A stretch of 64,000 bases of DNA from Acholoe squamosa. Its lineage: Eukaryota; Annelida; Polychaeta; Phyllodocida; Polynoidae. The position numbers and the translations under genes are program-made. The notes below the pieces were generated by a model. The model ran no database searches. It saw only the letters and a program-made list of their open reading frames with translations, and had not been told where the DNA came from. Positions 55,080-64,000 of the stretch are shown in pieces. The DNA lies in assembly GCA_949317995.1 (NCBI GenBank), contig OX439040.1:54470089-54534088 (forward strand), in the 5' to 3' direction. The stretch's first letter is position 1. Each line of letters starts with the position of its first letter.

Positions 55080-57927
55080 CTGCGAAATGAAAGGGGATTT
55101 CAATTTGATTTAGCACGATGAAAGAATGGATAATTTCTTCACAGAAGGCACATAGTAGTAAGTGAACAGGTTCTAAGACAAAACAATGATATGTTGCCTT
55201 TAGTGAATTCAAATACTCCAATGCTTCAATCTACATGTACTCTACCAGTAGAAACGATTACGTAAAGAAAATCGATTTAATTTCTATGGTCCAATAACGG
55301 CTGTAGATCTAGATAGATGAGCTTTTCAATGAAAAAGACTCAGTGACCCGTTCAAAACAAATCTAATGCTGCTCACCTGATTAGGACACAAGTACCGAAC
55401 ACGGCCATGGCGATAGCCATGATACCTCCCACACCACCCAGTACAGCCACAATGATGAGTGTGTTCTGTGATATGGCTGGGGGCACTGAAAAAGTACAAA
55501 ATGGATACTTGAATTTTATGTTAGGTAGTGATATACTTATAAATCATGTGTTAGCGTGTCTAGGTCCAATTTGGTTAAACATATGAATGATGTGTGAGGA
55601 TTGACCTTTTTAAATAATATATTCTTTTTTTAAGTTGGAAGATAAAAAGATGTATACCACAATATAATAAGATATATGGCTTTATTTTGGGGATTCTTGA
55701 AGTTGGTAAGGGTCCGAGGTAAGGAATGGGTAGTCTTACCTCCTCTTGTCTGGCACTTTTCACCTTCATATGGGATCTTACAGTCACAGTAGGGCTTCTG
55801 CTCCCTTTCGTCAAACCGACATGTGGCCCCATTGAGACAGTATGTTCCAGCTTTACACACATCTACAACAGAAATGTCACCGCGAATATATCGCACATGG
55901 TTGCTTCAACTGTTCTCATTGCAGGTTTCATATGCCTCAGCTACAGTACATATTTTTGCCCTGTGGTGATGGCATACATGGTCCGCAGAAAGAAATTGGT
56001 ACACACTTTTACTATTTCATCACAGAGCATGGATAAGCTGGTTTGTGATTTCATTTATGACAAGTACCTGTTGTTTAGAGGGCAGAGGTCCCATGAGGTT
56101 GCATAGTTGGTGGAATACATGTTCTTTACTTTGAACTAGATATACCAGTGTCTTGGGAAGATATGAGGATTGCAAACTAGACTCACACGTATCATTAGAC
56201 ACATACACTAGGATGGTGAAGACTATATAGGAAATCGGTCTCACTCACAACCACATTTTAGTAAGCATAGGGCCACCCTTAAAAATATGTCCGTTTCCTA
56301 TCCAGAGGGTGAGACTTTTCAGACCCATGAGGGAGGGAGGGAACATTTTTTTAGGAAAATATGATTGTATTTGTCATGAACATCGCAAGTGGGGACGACT
56401 GAATTTGACATCATGTTCTAAGATTTAGTGATTGGAAACCTAGATTCTTATGCTGACAGATGAATTTTTCTTTTTCAGAACTGAGGGAAATAATTGCCCA
56501 TTCTCACAAAAGAATCCACCAGGCCTCTGGACAGGAAACGAACATATTTTTAAGGGTGGCCTAGGGCTAGAAATGACTATTGCAACCCATTCGATCAATA
56601 GATGAGACCTCACCTGGGATATATGAGGTAATTATAATAGAAATGAACTTACTGATACAGTCAGCTGGGTTCGTTTTCTCATCTGATTCTGTCGTGTACA
56701 TCGGCCTGCATTCGCTACAGGCAAGGCTATTTCTGTACTGACTGAAGGTTCCAATGGGACACACTTGACATTCCTTTATACCTGTAGTCTTGTTGGTGGT
56801 ACTGAAGAATCCTGGGTCACAGGATGCTGAAAGATATGTTAAGTATTATTGTAGATCATTAGGGGTAGGTACTTCTGTAATCAGTAGGCATATAACACCA
56901 TCGTCTTGGTTTATCTCTCAATATTTTAGTACACAAATATTAGAATTTTACAGGTTCAAACATTTGTTTATCATCGTTGTGCTTAACTTCTATTTAAAGA
57001 AACAGTTTATAAATTTGTATTTCCATTAAATAACTTTTCAGGAATTCAAGGTTGAATATAAAGGGATTGAGTCTAGATCGGCGAGAGTTTGGAAACAAAG
57101 GCGCCCCTAACAGGGCGAATTTCCTGTCTGTCCTGTTTGCAGAAACTGTTTGAGCATTATAATGATTAACCAGAAACTTACCAATACAGAGATCAGGCGA
57201 GTTGGATCCTGGCTGCAAGGTGATGGTATTAGCAGGACAGGGTGTGCATGCTCCTATTCCCATGGCTACCTTGAACTGACCAATACTGCATGGGGCACAG
57301 ATAATGTTGTTAGCTGAGGCCTGGCCGGCTGGACAGATCTCTGAAAGAGTTCAAAAGTTCTTTTATTGAAGTTCAACAATCTAGAATCTATTACAATCCA
57401 TATATTTCGCAGATTTGAATGTCATATTTTGTGTCTAATCATGTCAGTAGACACCTGATTTGGTATCTAATTCACCATAGAGTAACCATACATGGTGCCT
57501 TTGGGGAGTGACCTGATCTAAATGGGTCCTCTGCCTGCAGGTTGGTTTATAAAGCCGCAAAATGGGCCGTATCTCAGACAGAAAATTGCTGATACTAATA
57601 AAACTTACTTCTTGGGACGTATCCCAGTAATTAAGAGAAGGGCTGATACTAGCATGTCTCACTTCTATATGGGTCCTTGCTTTACCAAGCACATACCGTC
57701 AGAGAAGTGCTGATATTACTAGGATAACTTACTTCTGCATGGGTCCTGGGCAGGCTGGTTTACAAAGTCCCACACCTGGCCGCTTCCTGTAGTTGTGTAT
57801 CCTGTGGCACATGGTAGACAGGTCTCCTTAACGTCGGTGTACTGGAAGGTGCCCACAGGGCAGGGCTCACACACAGCTACTCCTGTGGTCGTGTTCAAAC
57901 CTTCACCAGGGGCACAGGTCACTGTAG

Positions 57928-58000
<73 letters not shown>

Positions 58001-61000
58001 AAAATTGTACAAGATTCAGTGAAACTGATCAAACTTTGAATTTACTCTAAGAATCTGATTACTCTCTTTCCCTTATGAAGGGTGTAAGAAGGTCAAGACT
58101 AATGCTGTTTATGTAGAGACTGTAGAGACTGAATCTTTAGATACTTACCAGTTTCCTTGGGTACAACGACCACAGTGTTAGGGATGGCAGGTAGGCCTGC
58201 TATGACGTCCTGACGAGTGGCTAGAGCCTCCACTGCCTGTGCCACCTCTTGATCTGTGGCTGTCTGCCCCGAATCACTCTCCCTCACGTACAGGATGTCA
58301 AAGTTTACTTTGATTGATCCACACCTGGAATAAAGTAAGGGCGATATAGGTTATAGGCGGAAATTGATAGTCTAAATATATCAAGCAGCATCAAGTAAGC
58401 GGATACTTGGTGATTATAGTATAGAGGAGAAACCATTGCACTATAGTCTGGGGTAGCCATGAAGAAGGATGAAAGTGACTCAACTTTTGAGACGTTTATT
58501 GTTAAAATATGGACCATCAATGCAAGGAATTCATACGTTTCTCGTTCAGAGTGGGCTCATGCCTCCCCAATTGACCAATCGTTGCAGAACTGTCAAGCTA
58601 AAAGTAATCATGCCTTTGGAGACTTGGTGCATAGAACAAATATAGACATAGTACATTATCTTTATGGGAAAAAAAGGAACACTTGCATAGAAAAAGGAGA
58701 GGGGTTGATCCTGCCAGTGACCAAGCCAAATAAGTAACGATGAAAAGCCAATGTAACATGCTATGGTGGGATGTTTTCTTTATACTTACTTGTTATCAAA
58801 GTAAATCCACCTATCTATATGATATCTTTAAGGGAAATTACATAGTTCACAGAATGTTACATTGAGATTTTCTATAAGATTGTTGTTATGAATAACTACA
58901 CTGTTCTTATGGTCTTTATGTAATTTCAACATCGTCTCTCGAAAATACATAACACCGTAATACCTTGCGTGTAAGGCATAGTTTATACTCGAAGTGTGCC
59001 CCAAGATGCGCCTTAGAGAGTGTAGTTGACCTCAGGGTGCGCCGTGTAGACAAGGATATTTTTACTCTAGTTTAGAACTTAACAGCACAAAATCTTGTCA
59101 AAATGTTGGCAAGAGTTCTTGGTATCAATGGCCGTATCAATAAACATAAAGCATGTCATTCATGTATACTTACTCAATTCCCTTTACTTCTATGCCTTTA
59201 AAATTGCTGGCCTTATTTCCAAGGGACTGCTTTACTTGGTTGGCGAGCTGAAATTAACAGACATGGATCAGAAAATGAATAGTCACCAGCTCCTACCTCC
59301 TCATATAAAAAGGATTCGATGTCACTCATGTTCACAATATCCAGTCTATGACTTCTTAACATAAATCTGCACTACTATTTTAGAAGCATAAATTTAACAG
59401 TGACCTGAATTTTTACTAAGGTTCTTAACACTTACTGAGTCGGCTTGCGTTGTGTCAGTCAATGCTTTGAGGAGTTCTTGACGTTGTTGGCTTGTAGGGA
59501 TGAGGAGGGACGGGTCACATGTGGTCTCCAACTTGATGGATGCTGACAGTCGTGTGATGTTTATTGCTGGGAAGAAGTATTATTGAAGTTTTACATAAAT
59601 ACGTCCTTAACTACAAAGTCTTTACTTTATCAAGTTTCTAAAAGATATACATGTACACTGATCTTGCTCCTATGACCAATGACCAAAGCCTAAGCAATAC
59701 CCGTACTAGCATCATAGACATACACAATAATGTAAAGGTGCATGCTCGTGTGGGCTGCTTGATATCATTTGAAAATAAAAACGACACCGTGTTGTGCCAT
59801 TATGTAGCAAACAAAAAAACAACAACTAAGGTTCATGAGGTCTATTCATAGATCGGCAATTTACCTTACATAATATATTGTATGAAATTCTTCAATCAGT
59901 TATGCCATAAATGAATAAAGATGCAATCCAGTGCTAAGTCTTATACTCCTTAGGCATTTGTCACCATCTTTCTTTTTAGTAATCATAATCATGGTGTTAC
60001 ATGTTCATAAAATGCTACAGAGAGTAACGGCCATTAGGGCCTATACTTACGGACACAGGAGTCGTTGGAGGTGGCCCCAATGTTGAGGGTGACATAGAGG
60101 TCTGGACAAGGCAGACAGGTCCGGTTGAAGGGGTCCTCAAATGGCTGGTATGACGACTCGTTACAGGCCAGACAACGCACTGCTCCCACCTTCTGAGGAT
60201 CCTCTACAAAGTCCGGGTTCACATACTCTCCTTTGCTGCACACTAGTGAGAAATCATACCAGAATATATACTTTGAATGTATACAGGTTATCTGTTTCCC
60301 TAGAGGTAACCGGGTCAGGATCTTTCTCTACAGATTGAATATGCATCGGAAGTAAAATGCATCTTTCGTTGAAGTTGGGTTCTAATAATATTTTCTGAAC
60401 AACCTCTTTACAGATTCGCAATACTGTTGCGCTGGAGCTGACTGGAGAATTACTTCCTCCTCTCCCTGGGCTATAACGATCTCCCCCATGATCAGACACA
60501 TGGCAGGAAAAATTAGCAGAATATTTTTGATTCTCACCTGGGAACTTGCAGTCACCGAGTACCATTTTGCCGTCCCCGTCCGTCCTTAGACCGCTAGGGC
60601 AGGGGGTGCAGGACTGTTTGAAGCCGTCACTGTGGGATCCCCCGAGGTAGGTGTTGGGTGGGCAAAGCTCACACTGGGACGTGTTCATATTTACAAAACT
60701 GCCATTGCCACAGTATACTGAAAGCACATGCAAGAATGTTTTGCTTATCTTAGGCTGGGTTAAGCCGACGTGACACTAATTCTAGCTATGATTGCAGGTG
60801 GATTCCCTAAAACTAGTTATTTGGAGTTTATTGGTCTACCTGAAAACCTGCCTGTGCTTTCCACATTCTTAAGTACTGCAATGTAGAATAAACATAACCA
60901 AAATAGTACGACCGCTTAACAAATTTGATATGATAATGGGTGTTTCTGTTAATGTGACATTGTATGATGATACTTACACATGCAGGCTTCTGGAGAAGAA

Positions 61001-63704
61001 GATCCAGGTCCAACGGTAGAATTACCAAGTCCACAGAGGTCACATTCTTCAGCGTCCCGTGTCGTGCTATATGTGCCAATCTCACAGGGCTCACACGTGT
61101 TATTAACGTTCTTCTGTCCTGCCGCACATAGCCCTGGTAGGTGCAGGAGGAGCATCAACATTACAGTATAGCATGTCACATTTGTCACCTACCTGACCAT
61201 GTAATTTTGACCCCTTGTGTATCCCGTCTTTCCCCATTTCAATGTATACGTACACTTATAAATACAAACAGAAGGATGGGGGAGGGGGGCACTTGCGTTT
61301 ATCCCATCCTTAACCTTTTATTTCTTGCCCAGTGCTATCACTGCTGCCATTCTGTGGGAAGGGCTCAATGATCCCAATGGTCCTCCTCCGCGAAAATTTT
61401 GATTTCATTTCCAGAAAAAATGTGTATTTGAATGAAATCCACTATCTTTCAACTAAAGATTTAGTCCTATTCAAATGAGCACATTCAACCCTATGTACTC
61501 ACTGATTCTGCAGTCAGTTGGTGAGATGGCCCCCTTGTTGGCAGTAGTCGTGGAGCCTGGGCACTGCTGACAGGTTTTGTCCTCCAGGCGGCGGTAGAGT
61601 CCTTCTCGGCATAGGGCGCACGTGTTCTCCAGGGTCAGATACTGACCTGCCTCACACTGGGCTGTGGGATAGGTGAGGGCAGAAAGGGTGAGTTATCATT
61701 TCAGGAAATAACAATTTATAACTTTAATAGCTCATCAAAATCTACTTTCCGTATAGGGTGATACCCAAAATCCATTCGTGTAACATATATGTATCATGTT
61801 TAAATATCTAGTAGAAATATGCAATAGCAAAGTGTGACACATGTACTATTTTACTGATTGAAAACACAATAATCATGGGCAAAGTATAAACATAACGGAC
61901 ATTTGAGAAGAATGTTATGACCATTGAGATAGCTAATTGACTGAGCGTGAGATGGCACTTTAAGTCAGAAGTGCATCATTTAGGAAGCTACTTTCGTGAT
62001 TGTGAAAAGAAAACAATCTTTAAAAGCTATTCTCGTTGTGCATTGGGGTATGATAAAGTTGAAGTGATATCTATGGAGCTACGTAAAATCAGTATGGCAA
62101 ACACGCACTTATCACATGTCTTATCAAATAGGTGTCTTGGTTAGACTACATCTATAAAGAATCATTGAAGGTCTTCGAAACAAATCAAATTATCTGACTG
62201 TCGAGACAATGGTGGTATCTGTCATTGATTCTCAGGTATAGCTAAGTTTAATGTGATTGGAACATCTTAATAGTTTCTTTTTCGACTAGGGTTTTGGGTA
62301 ATCCTATTTAAATCATTGATTATTTCAAAAACTTAAATTAGAGGGGTTGAAATCAAAAGACACGTATACATACGTACACCCCGTGCTTATAAATCAGACT
62401 ACTTGAGGACGTTGTATTACAATGGTATATGATCACAGTTGACCAAAGTTGAGAATCATATCTTATCATGTGGAAACAGAGGTAACATAATATTATATGC
62501 ATACATACCAGCCACTTATGAATCATAACAAACAACATTTCATAAATACCAATTATGAATAAGGCAATGCGTCTTACTGGGTAATACAATAACGATCGAT
62601 ATTGACCCATTGATAAGAAGAAAACAGAAAGTGGTATAACTAAAAAGATTTGTTATAGATATAATCTAACTTTAGCCTGAATGATATTTATCTTATCGGT
62701 ATACCATGTCGTTACGGTTAACCAATATAGATACCAACCGTTGCTCAAATGGTGCATTATGAAGAAAGGAAAAAAGAAACTTTGAAAATTGATATCACTT
62801 TAAGAGATTAAAACATCCAGACTTGTACTTACCCACACAATCATTTATGGAGGTGGCGTTAAAGACGGTGGTGGTTTGTCCCACACCACACGGCCTACAT
62901 AGACTCTGTCCTGTCTCCGGCTGGTAGAAACCCCGGCCGCAGTCCACGCACGTATTATCAGTCAGGTTAAAGCGAGTACCAGGAGGACAGATATCTACCA
63001 GAAACAGATGCAGGGAATTGGGACTACTCACACACAGAATAGGTTTATAGATACTTTGGTATTCTAGCGTATTTGTGACATTTCCATGACATGATGTATT
63101 CAATGGACTGCTGATAGATTCACAACAGAGAAATAATCTCCCCCTAATATTATAAGACTAAATTATTATGATATACCCGTCGTGCATATAATATACTTCT
63201 CTAACCTTGATATTGGCATGTTATAACACAATAACAGATAATGTGAAAGTCATTATACCTGTTGATAATTACTTTGTGAAATGGCCTTGCTCTTACTATA
63301 AAGTACTCACCCACACAGTCGGTCCTATTAGAGGCGCCTACACCCAGGGTAGTTTTCATGTTGCCGCACGGTGAGCAGCTATCCTGGCCGTCTAACTCAT
63401 TGTAGGAACCTACATCACACGGCTCACACCTGGACAGGCTGCTGTTGTAGTATGTGCCACCAGTACACTTCACTACAAGCAATAAAAAGTCAAGATGAAA
63501 ACGGAAAATGAAAACATACACACAGGTCTCTAACTAATCTCTCAGTTTTTGGTCTTATCATGATTGAGACGATATAGTAAAAATAAACTTACCGCAGTCC
63601 GCACCGACTGCCTGGTAGAGCGGTGGACAGTTGGGGGATGTAGACAAAGAGAAACCGAGTGTTCCGCTGATGTCACGCAGTCCAGTGTCAGGTAATGTGA
63701 ACCC
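54650..63704 (-). CDS. Type I membrane protein with ephrin-receptor-like cysteine-rich modules, EGF domain and tyrosine-rich tail (3' part of gene)
   Basis: Seventeen exons, from 63593-63704 down to 54650-55079, join at consensus sites in consistent phase to 2724 nt, or 907 residues and a stop. Order: an N-terminal segment with DTGLRDISG; six cysteine-rich modules of 52-64 residues (63311 to 60051) of the GCC2/GCC3 ephrin-receptor-like type (CxxGxY...CxxCxxG.....C..C); a non-modular region of ~139 residues on four exons; three more modules (57733, 57182, 56653); one EGF domain (CKAGTYCLNGATC...CDCKIPYEGEKC); a transmembrane helix; a basic stop-transfer run (RRQRKEPKAK); and a ~127-residue Tyr/Pro-rich tail. 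Many N-x-S/T sites fit an extracellular position. The signal peptide lies outside the window. Ligand and role are unknown. SCUBE/SVEP1-type proteins share the module, but the tail differs. Confidence 0.9.
55377..55485 (-). CDS. Transmembrane exon
   Basis: Encodes a hydrophobic helix (TLIIVAVLGGVGGIMAIAM and on to CVLI) preceded by PPAISQN. A glycine-zipper-like GGVGG is central. Splice phases match both neighbours. Confidence 0.93.
55740..55862 (-). CDS. EGF-domain exon
   Basis: Six cysteines in EGF order: VCKAGTYCLNGATC, then CDCKIPYEGEKC. A single 1-1 phase exon of 123 nt directly before the membrane helix. Confidence 0.93.
56271..56561 (-). mobile_element. PIF/Harbinger-like MITE, copy 2
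   Basis: Intronic. Ends GGCCACCCTTAAAAATAT and complement, flanked by TAG on both sides. It is colinear with the element at 42304-42551 in the opposite orientation and about 40 bp longer. Confidence 0.85.
56653..56826 (-). CDS. Cysteine-rich module exon (last before EGF)
   Basis: Encodes CDPGFFSTTNKTTGIKECQ, VCPIGTFS, CSECRPMYTT and ends ADC. Phase 1-1 exon of 174 nt, ephrin-receptor-like module. Confidence 0.9.
57182..57340 (-). CDS. Cysteine-rich module exon
   Basis: Encodes ICPAGQASANNIICAPCS, CTPCPANTITLQPGSNS and ends DLC. Phase 1-1 exon of 159 nt. Confidence 0.9.
57733..57921 (-). CDS. Cysteine-rich module exon
   Basis: Encodes TCAPGEGLNTTTGVAVCEPC, PVGTFQYTDVKETCLPCATG and ends DPC. 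Phase 1-1 exon of 189 nt, immediately followed on the plus-strand side by a GA microsatellite. Confidence 0.9.
57927..57997. repeat. (GA)n microsatellite
   Basis: About 70 bp of GA starting six bases outside the 57733-57921 exon, at its splice acceptor. On the gene strand it is CT, forming an unusually long polypyrimidine tract. Confidence 0.97.
58149..58324 (-). CDS. Exon of the non-modular extracellular domain (4 of 4)
   Basis: Encodes CGSIKVNFDILYVRES and continues to IAGLPAIPNTVVVV. Phase 2 in, phase 1 out. Strand-helix alternation suggests a compact alpha/beta domain; family unknown. Confidence 0.85.
58326..58789 (-). other. Intron of the membrane-protein gene
   Basis: An open frame on the plus strand (58459-58737) has no support and is taken as chance. 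Confidence 0.7.
58790..58825 (-). CDS. 36-nt micro-exon of the non-modular domain (3 of 4)
   Basis: Encodes YHIDRWIYFDN between a CTTAAAG acceptor and a GTAAGT donor. It is required to keep frame between the 59174 and 58149 exons (phase 2 on both sides). A shorter 21-nt version using a nearer AG would also keep frame. Confidence 0.65.
58826..59173 (-). other. Intron of the membrane-protein gene
   Basis: No feature recognised. Confidence 0.7.
59174..59247 (-). CDS. Exon of the non-modular domain (2 of 4)
   Basis: Encodes LANQVKQSLGNKASNFKGI. Acceptor GTTAATTTCAG, donor GTAAGT. Phase 0 in, phase 2 out, consistent with both neighbours. Confidence 0.8.
59436..59566 (-). CDS. Exon of the non-modular domain (1 of 4)
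   Basis: Encodes INITRLSASIKLETTCDPSL and ends DTTQADS. Phase 1 in, phase 0 out. Confidence 0.85.
59567..60050 (-). other. Intron of the membrane-protein gene
   Basis: No feature recognised. Confidence 0.7.
60051..60242 (-). CDS. Cysteine-rich module exon
   Basis: Encodes CSKGEYVNPDFVEDPQKVGA, RCLACNESSYQPF, CLPCPDLYVTL and ends DSC. Phase 1-1 exon of 192 nt. Confidence 0.92.
60538..60717 (-). CDS. Cysteine-rich module exon
   Basis: Encodes YCGNGSFVNMNTSQCELCPP, CTPCPSGLRTDG and ends GDCKFP. Phase 1-1 exon of 180 nt. Confidence 0.92.
60978..61133 (-). CDS. Cysteine-rich module exon
   Basis: Encodes LCAAGQKNVNNTCEPCEIGT, ECDLCGLGNSTVGPGS and ends EAC. Phase 1-1 exon of 156 nt. Confidence 0.92.
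61134..61502 (-). other. Intron of the membrane-protein gene
   Basis: No feature recognised. Confidence 0.7.
61503..61661 (-). CDS. Cysteine-rich module exon
   Basis: Encodes QCEAGQYLTLENTCALCREG, TCQQCPGSTTTANKG and ends TDC. Phase 1-1 exon of 159 nt. Confidence 0.92.
61662..62832 (-). other. Intron of the membrane-protein gene
   Basis: 1.2 kb, AT-rich, nothing recognised. Confidence 0.7.
62833..62994 (-). CDS. Cysteine-rich module exon
   Basis: Encodes ICPPGTRFNLTDNTCVDCGR, LCRPCGVGQTTTVFN and ends NDC. Phase 1-1 exon of 162 nt. Confidence 0.92.
62995..63310 (-). other. Intron of the membrane-protein gene
   Basis: No feature recognised. Confidence 0.7.
63311..63472 (-). CDS. Cysteine-rich module exon (most N-terminal in the window)
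   Basis: Encodes KCTGGTYYNSSLSRCEPCDV, SCSPCGNMKTTLG and ends TDC. Phase 1-1 exon of 162 nt. Confidence 0.92.
63593..63704 (-). CDS. First exon of the gene inside the window
   Basis: Encodes GFTLPDTGLRDISGTLGFSL and NCPPLYQAVGADC. Phase 0 in, phase 1 out. It precedes the module array; the gene continues beyond 64000. Confidence 0.88.
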
Positions 63705-63856
63705 CTGTAAAACAGTGAAATTATACATGCACGTAGGGCAGTGGGGCATTTCCAATGGTAAGAGAGTCAGGGTGATATAAAAATCTTCACTTAGAATTAA
63801 CAGCTGTTCGAAGTAAAACAATCTTAAAAAGAACATTTTGTCCCATTCTGTTACCA

Positions 63857-64000
63857 TTACAGGAGGATGGGGTCCTGTGTCAGGCTGTGAGTAATACATG
63901 GGGATGGGGACTTGTGTCAGGGTGTGAGTAGTACACCCTGTGTTGGGGTGTTTGTAGTACAGGAGGATAGGGCCCTGTGTCATGGTGTGAATAGTACAGA
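63857..64000. repeat. ~40-bp minisatellite at the window edge
   Basis: Three to four units around GGGTCCTGTGTCAGGSTGTG with AGTARTACA, continuing to the window end. It lies in an intron of the membrane-protein gene. Confidence 0.8.

Noticed and set aside
57795..58022. Plus-strand frame ending in Arg-Glu repeats
   Set aside because: Antisense of a module exon plus a GA microsatellite.

Overview
The window is animal genomic DNA. It has introns with consensus GT/AG ends, long non-coding stretches, microsatellites, many short inverted-repeat elements, a multi-exon actin gene and a multi-exon cysteine-rich membrane protein. No prokaryotic operon structure is present. The Ty3/gypsy element, the many short elements with terminal inverted repeats (TIRs) and the tandem ephrin-receptor-like modules suggest an aquatic invertebrate such as a lancelet, ambulacrarian or lophotrochozoan. 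The phylum cannot be fixed from the sequence alone.

Layout. Positions 1-15500 are almost entirely repeats: minisatellites, a tRNA-like SINE head, two long inverted-repeat elements (6249-7116 and 7501-11153) and a ~0.9 kb purine-rich tract. Positions 15529-18052 hold one large coding exon (832 codons) of an unrecognised, mostly disordered protein; its later exons were not found. Positions 19486-24512 carry a MITE made of TTGATTCAAC-type motifs and three near-identical head-to-tail copies of a 1015-bp unit.

Positions 25092-38487 are a complete, very young Ty3/gypsy LTR retrotransposon of 13.4 kb. Its two 418-bp LTRs read as identical and a 4-bp CCTA target duplication flanks it. It has intact gag and pol frames and, unusually, a third intact frame of 1225 codons downstream of pol. 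This ORF3 encodes two C2H2-like zinc-finger motifs, basic nuclear-type stretches and a predicted C-terminal coiled coil, with no envelope-like features. The spacer before it has promoter-like sequence and a 16-bp hairpin. This element is the most interesting object in the window.

Positions 40151-52241 (+) hold an actin gene. Five exons encode a complete 376-residue actin. A further upstream exon at 40151-40261 would, if spliced, add a 42-residue N-terminal extension in frame. Its first intron contains at least four short mobile elements. Convergent to it, 63704-54650 (-) is the 3' part of a type I membrane protein gene. Seventeen exons joined in consistent phase give 907 residues: cysteine-rich ephrin-receptor-like modules, an unassigned four-exon domain, more modules, one EGF domain, a transmembrane helix and a tyrosine-rich tail. 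The 5' end lies beyond the window.

How parts relate: the two host genes are convergent and about 2.4 kb apart, and nothing indicates shared function. The retrotransposon's gag, pol and ORF3 lie between the LTRs on one strand and would be made from LTR-driven RNA, gag-pol probably by -1 frameshifting and ORF3 from a spliced or internally initiated RNA (inferred).
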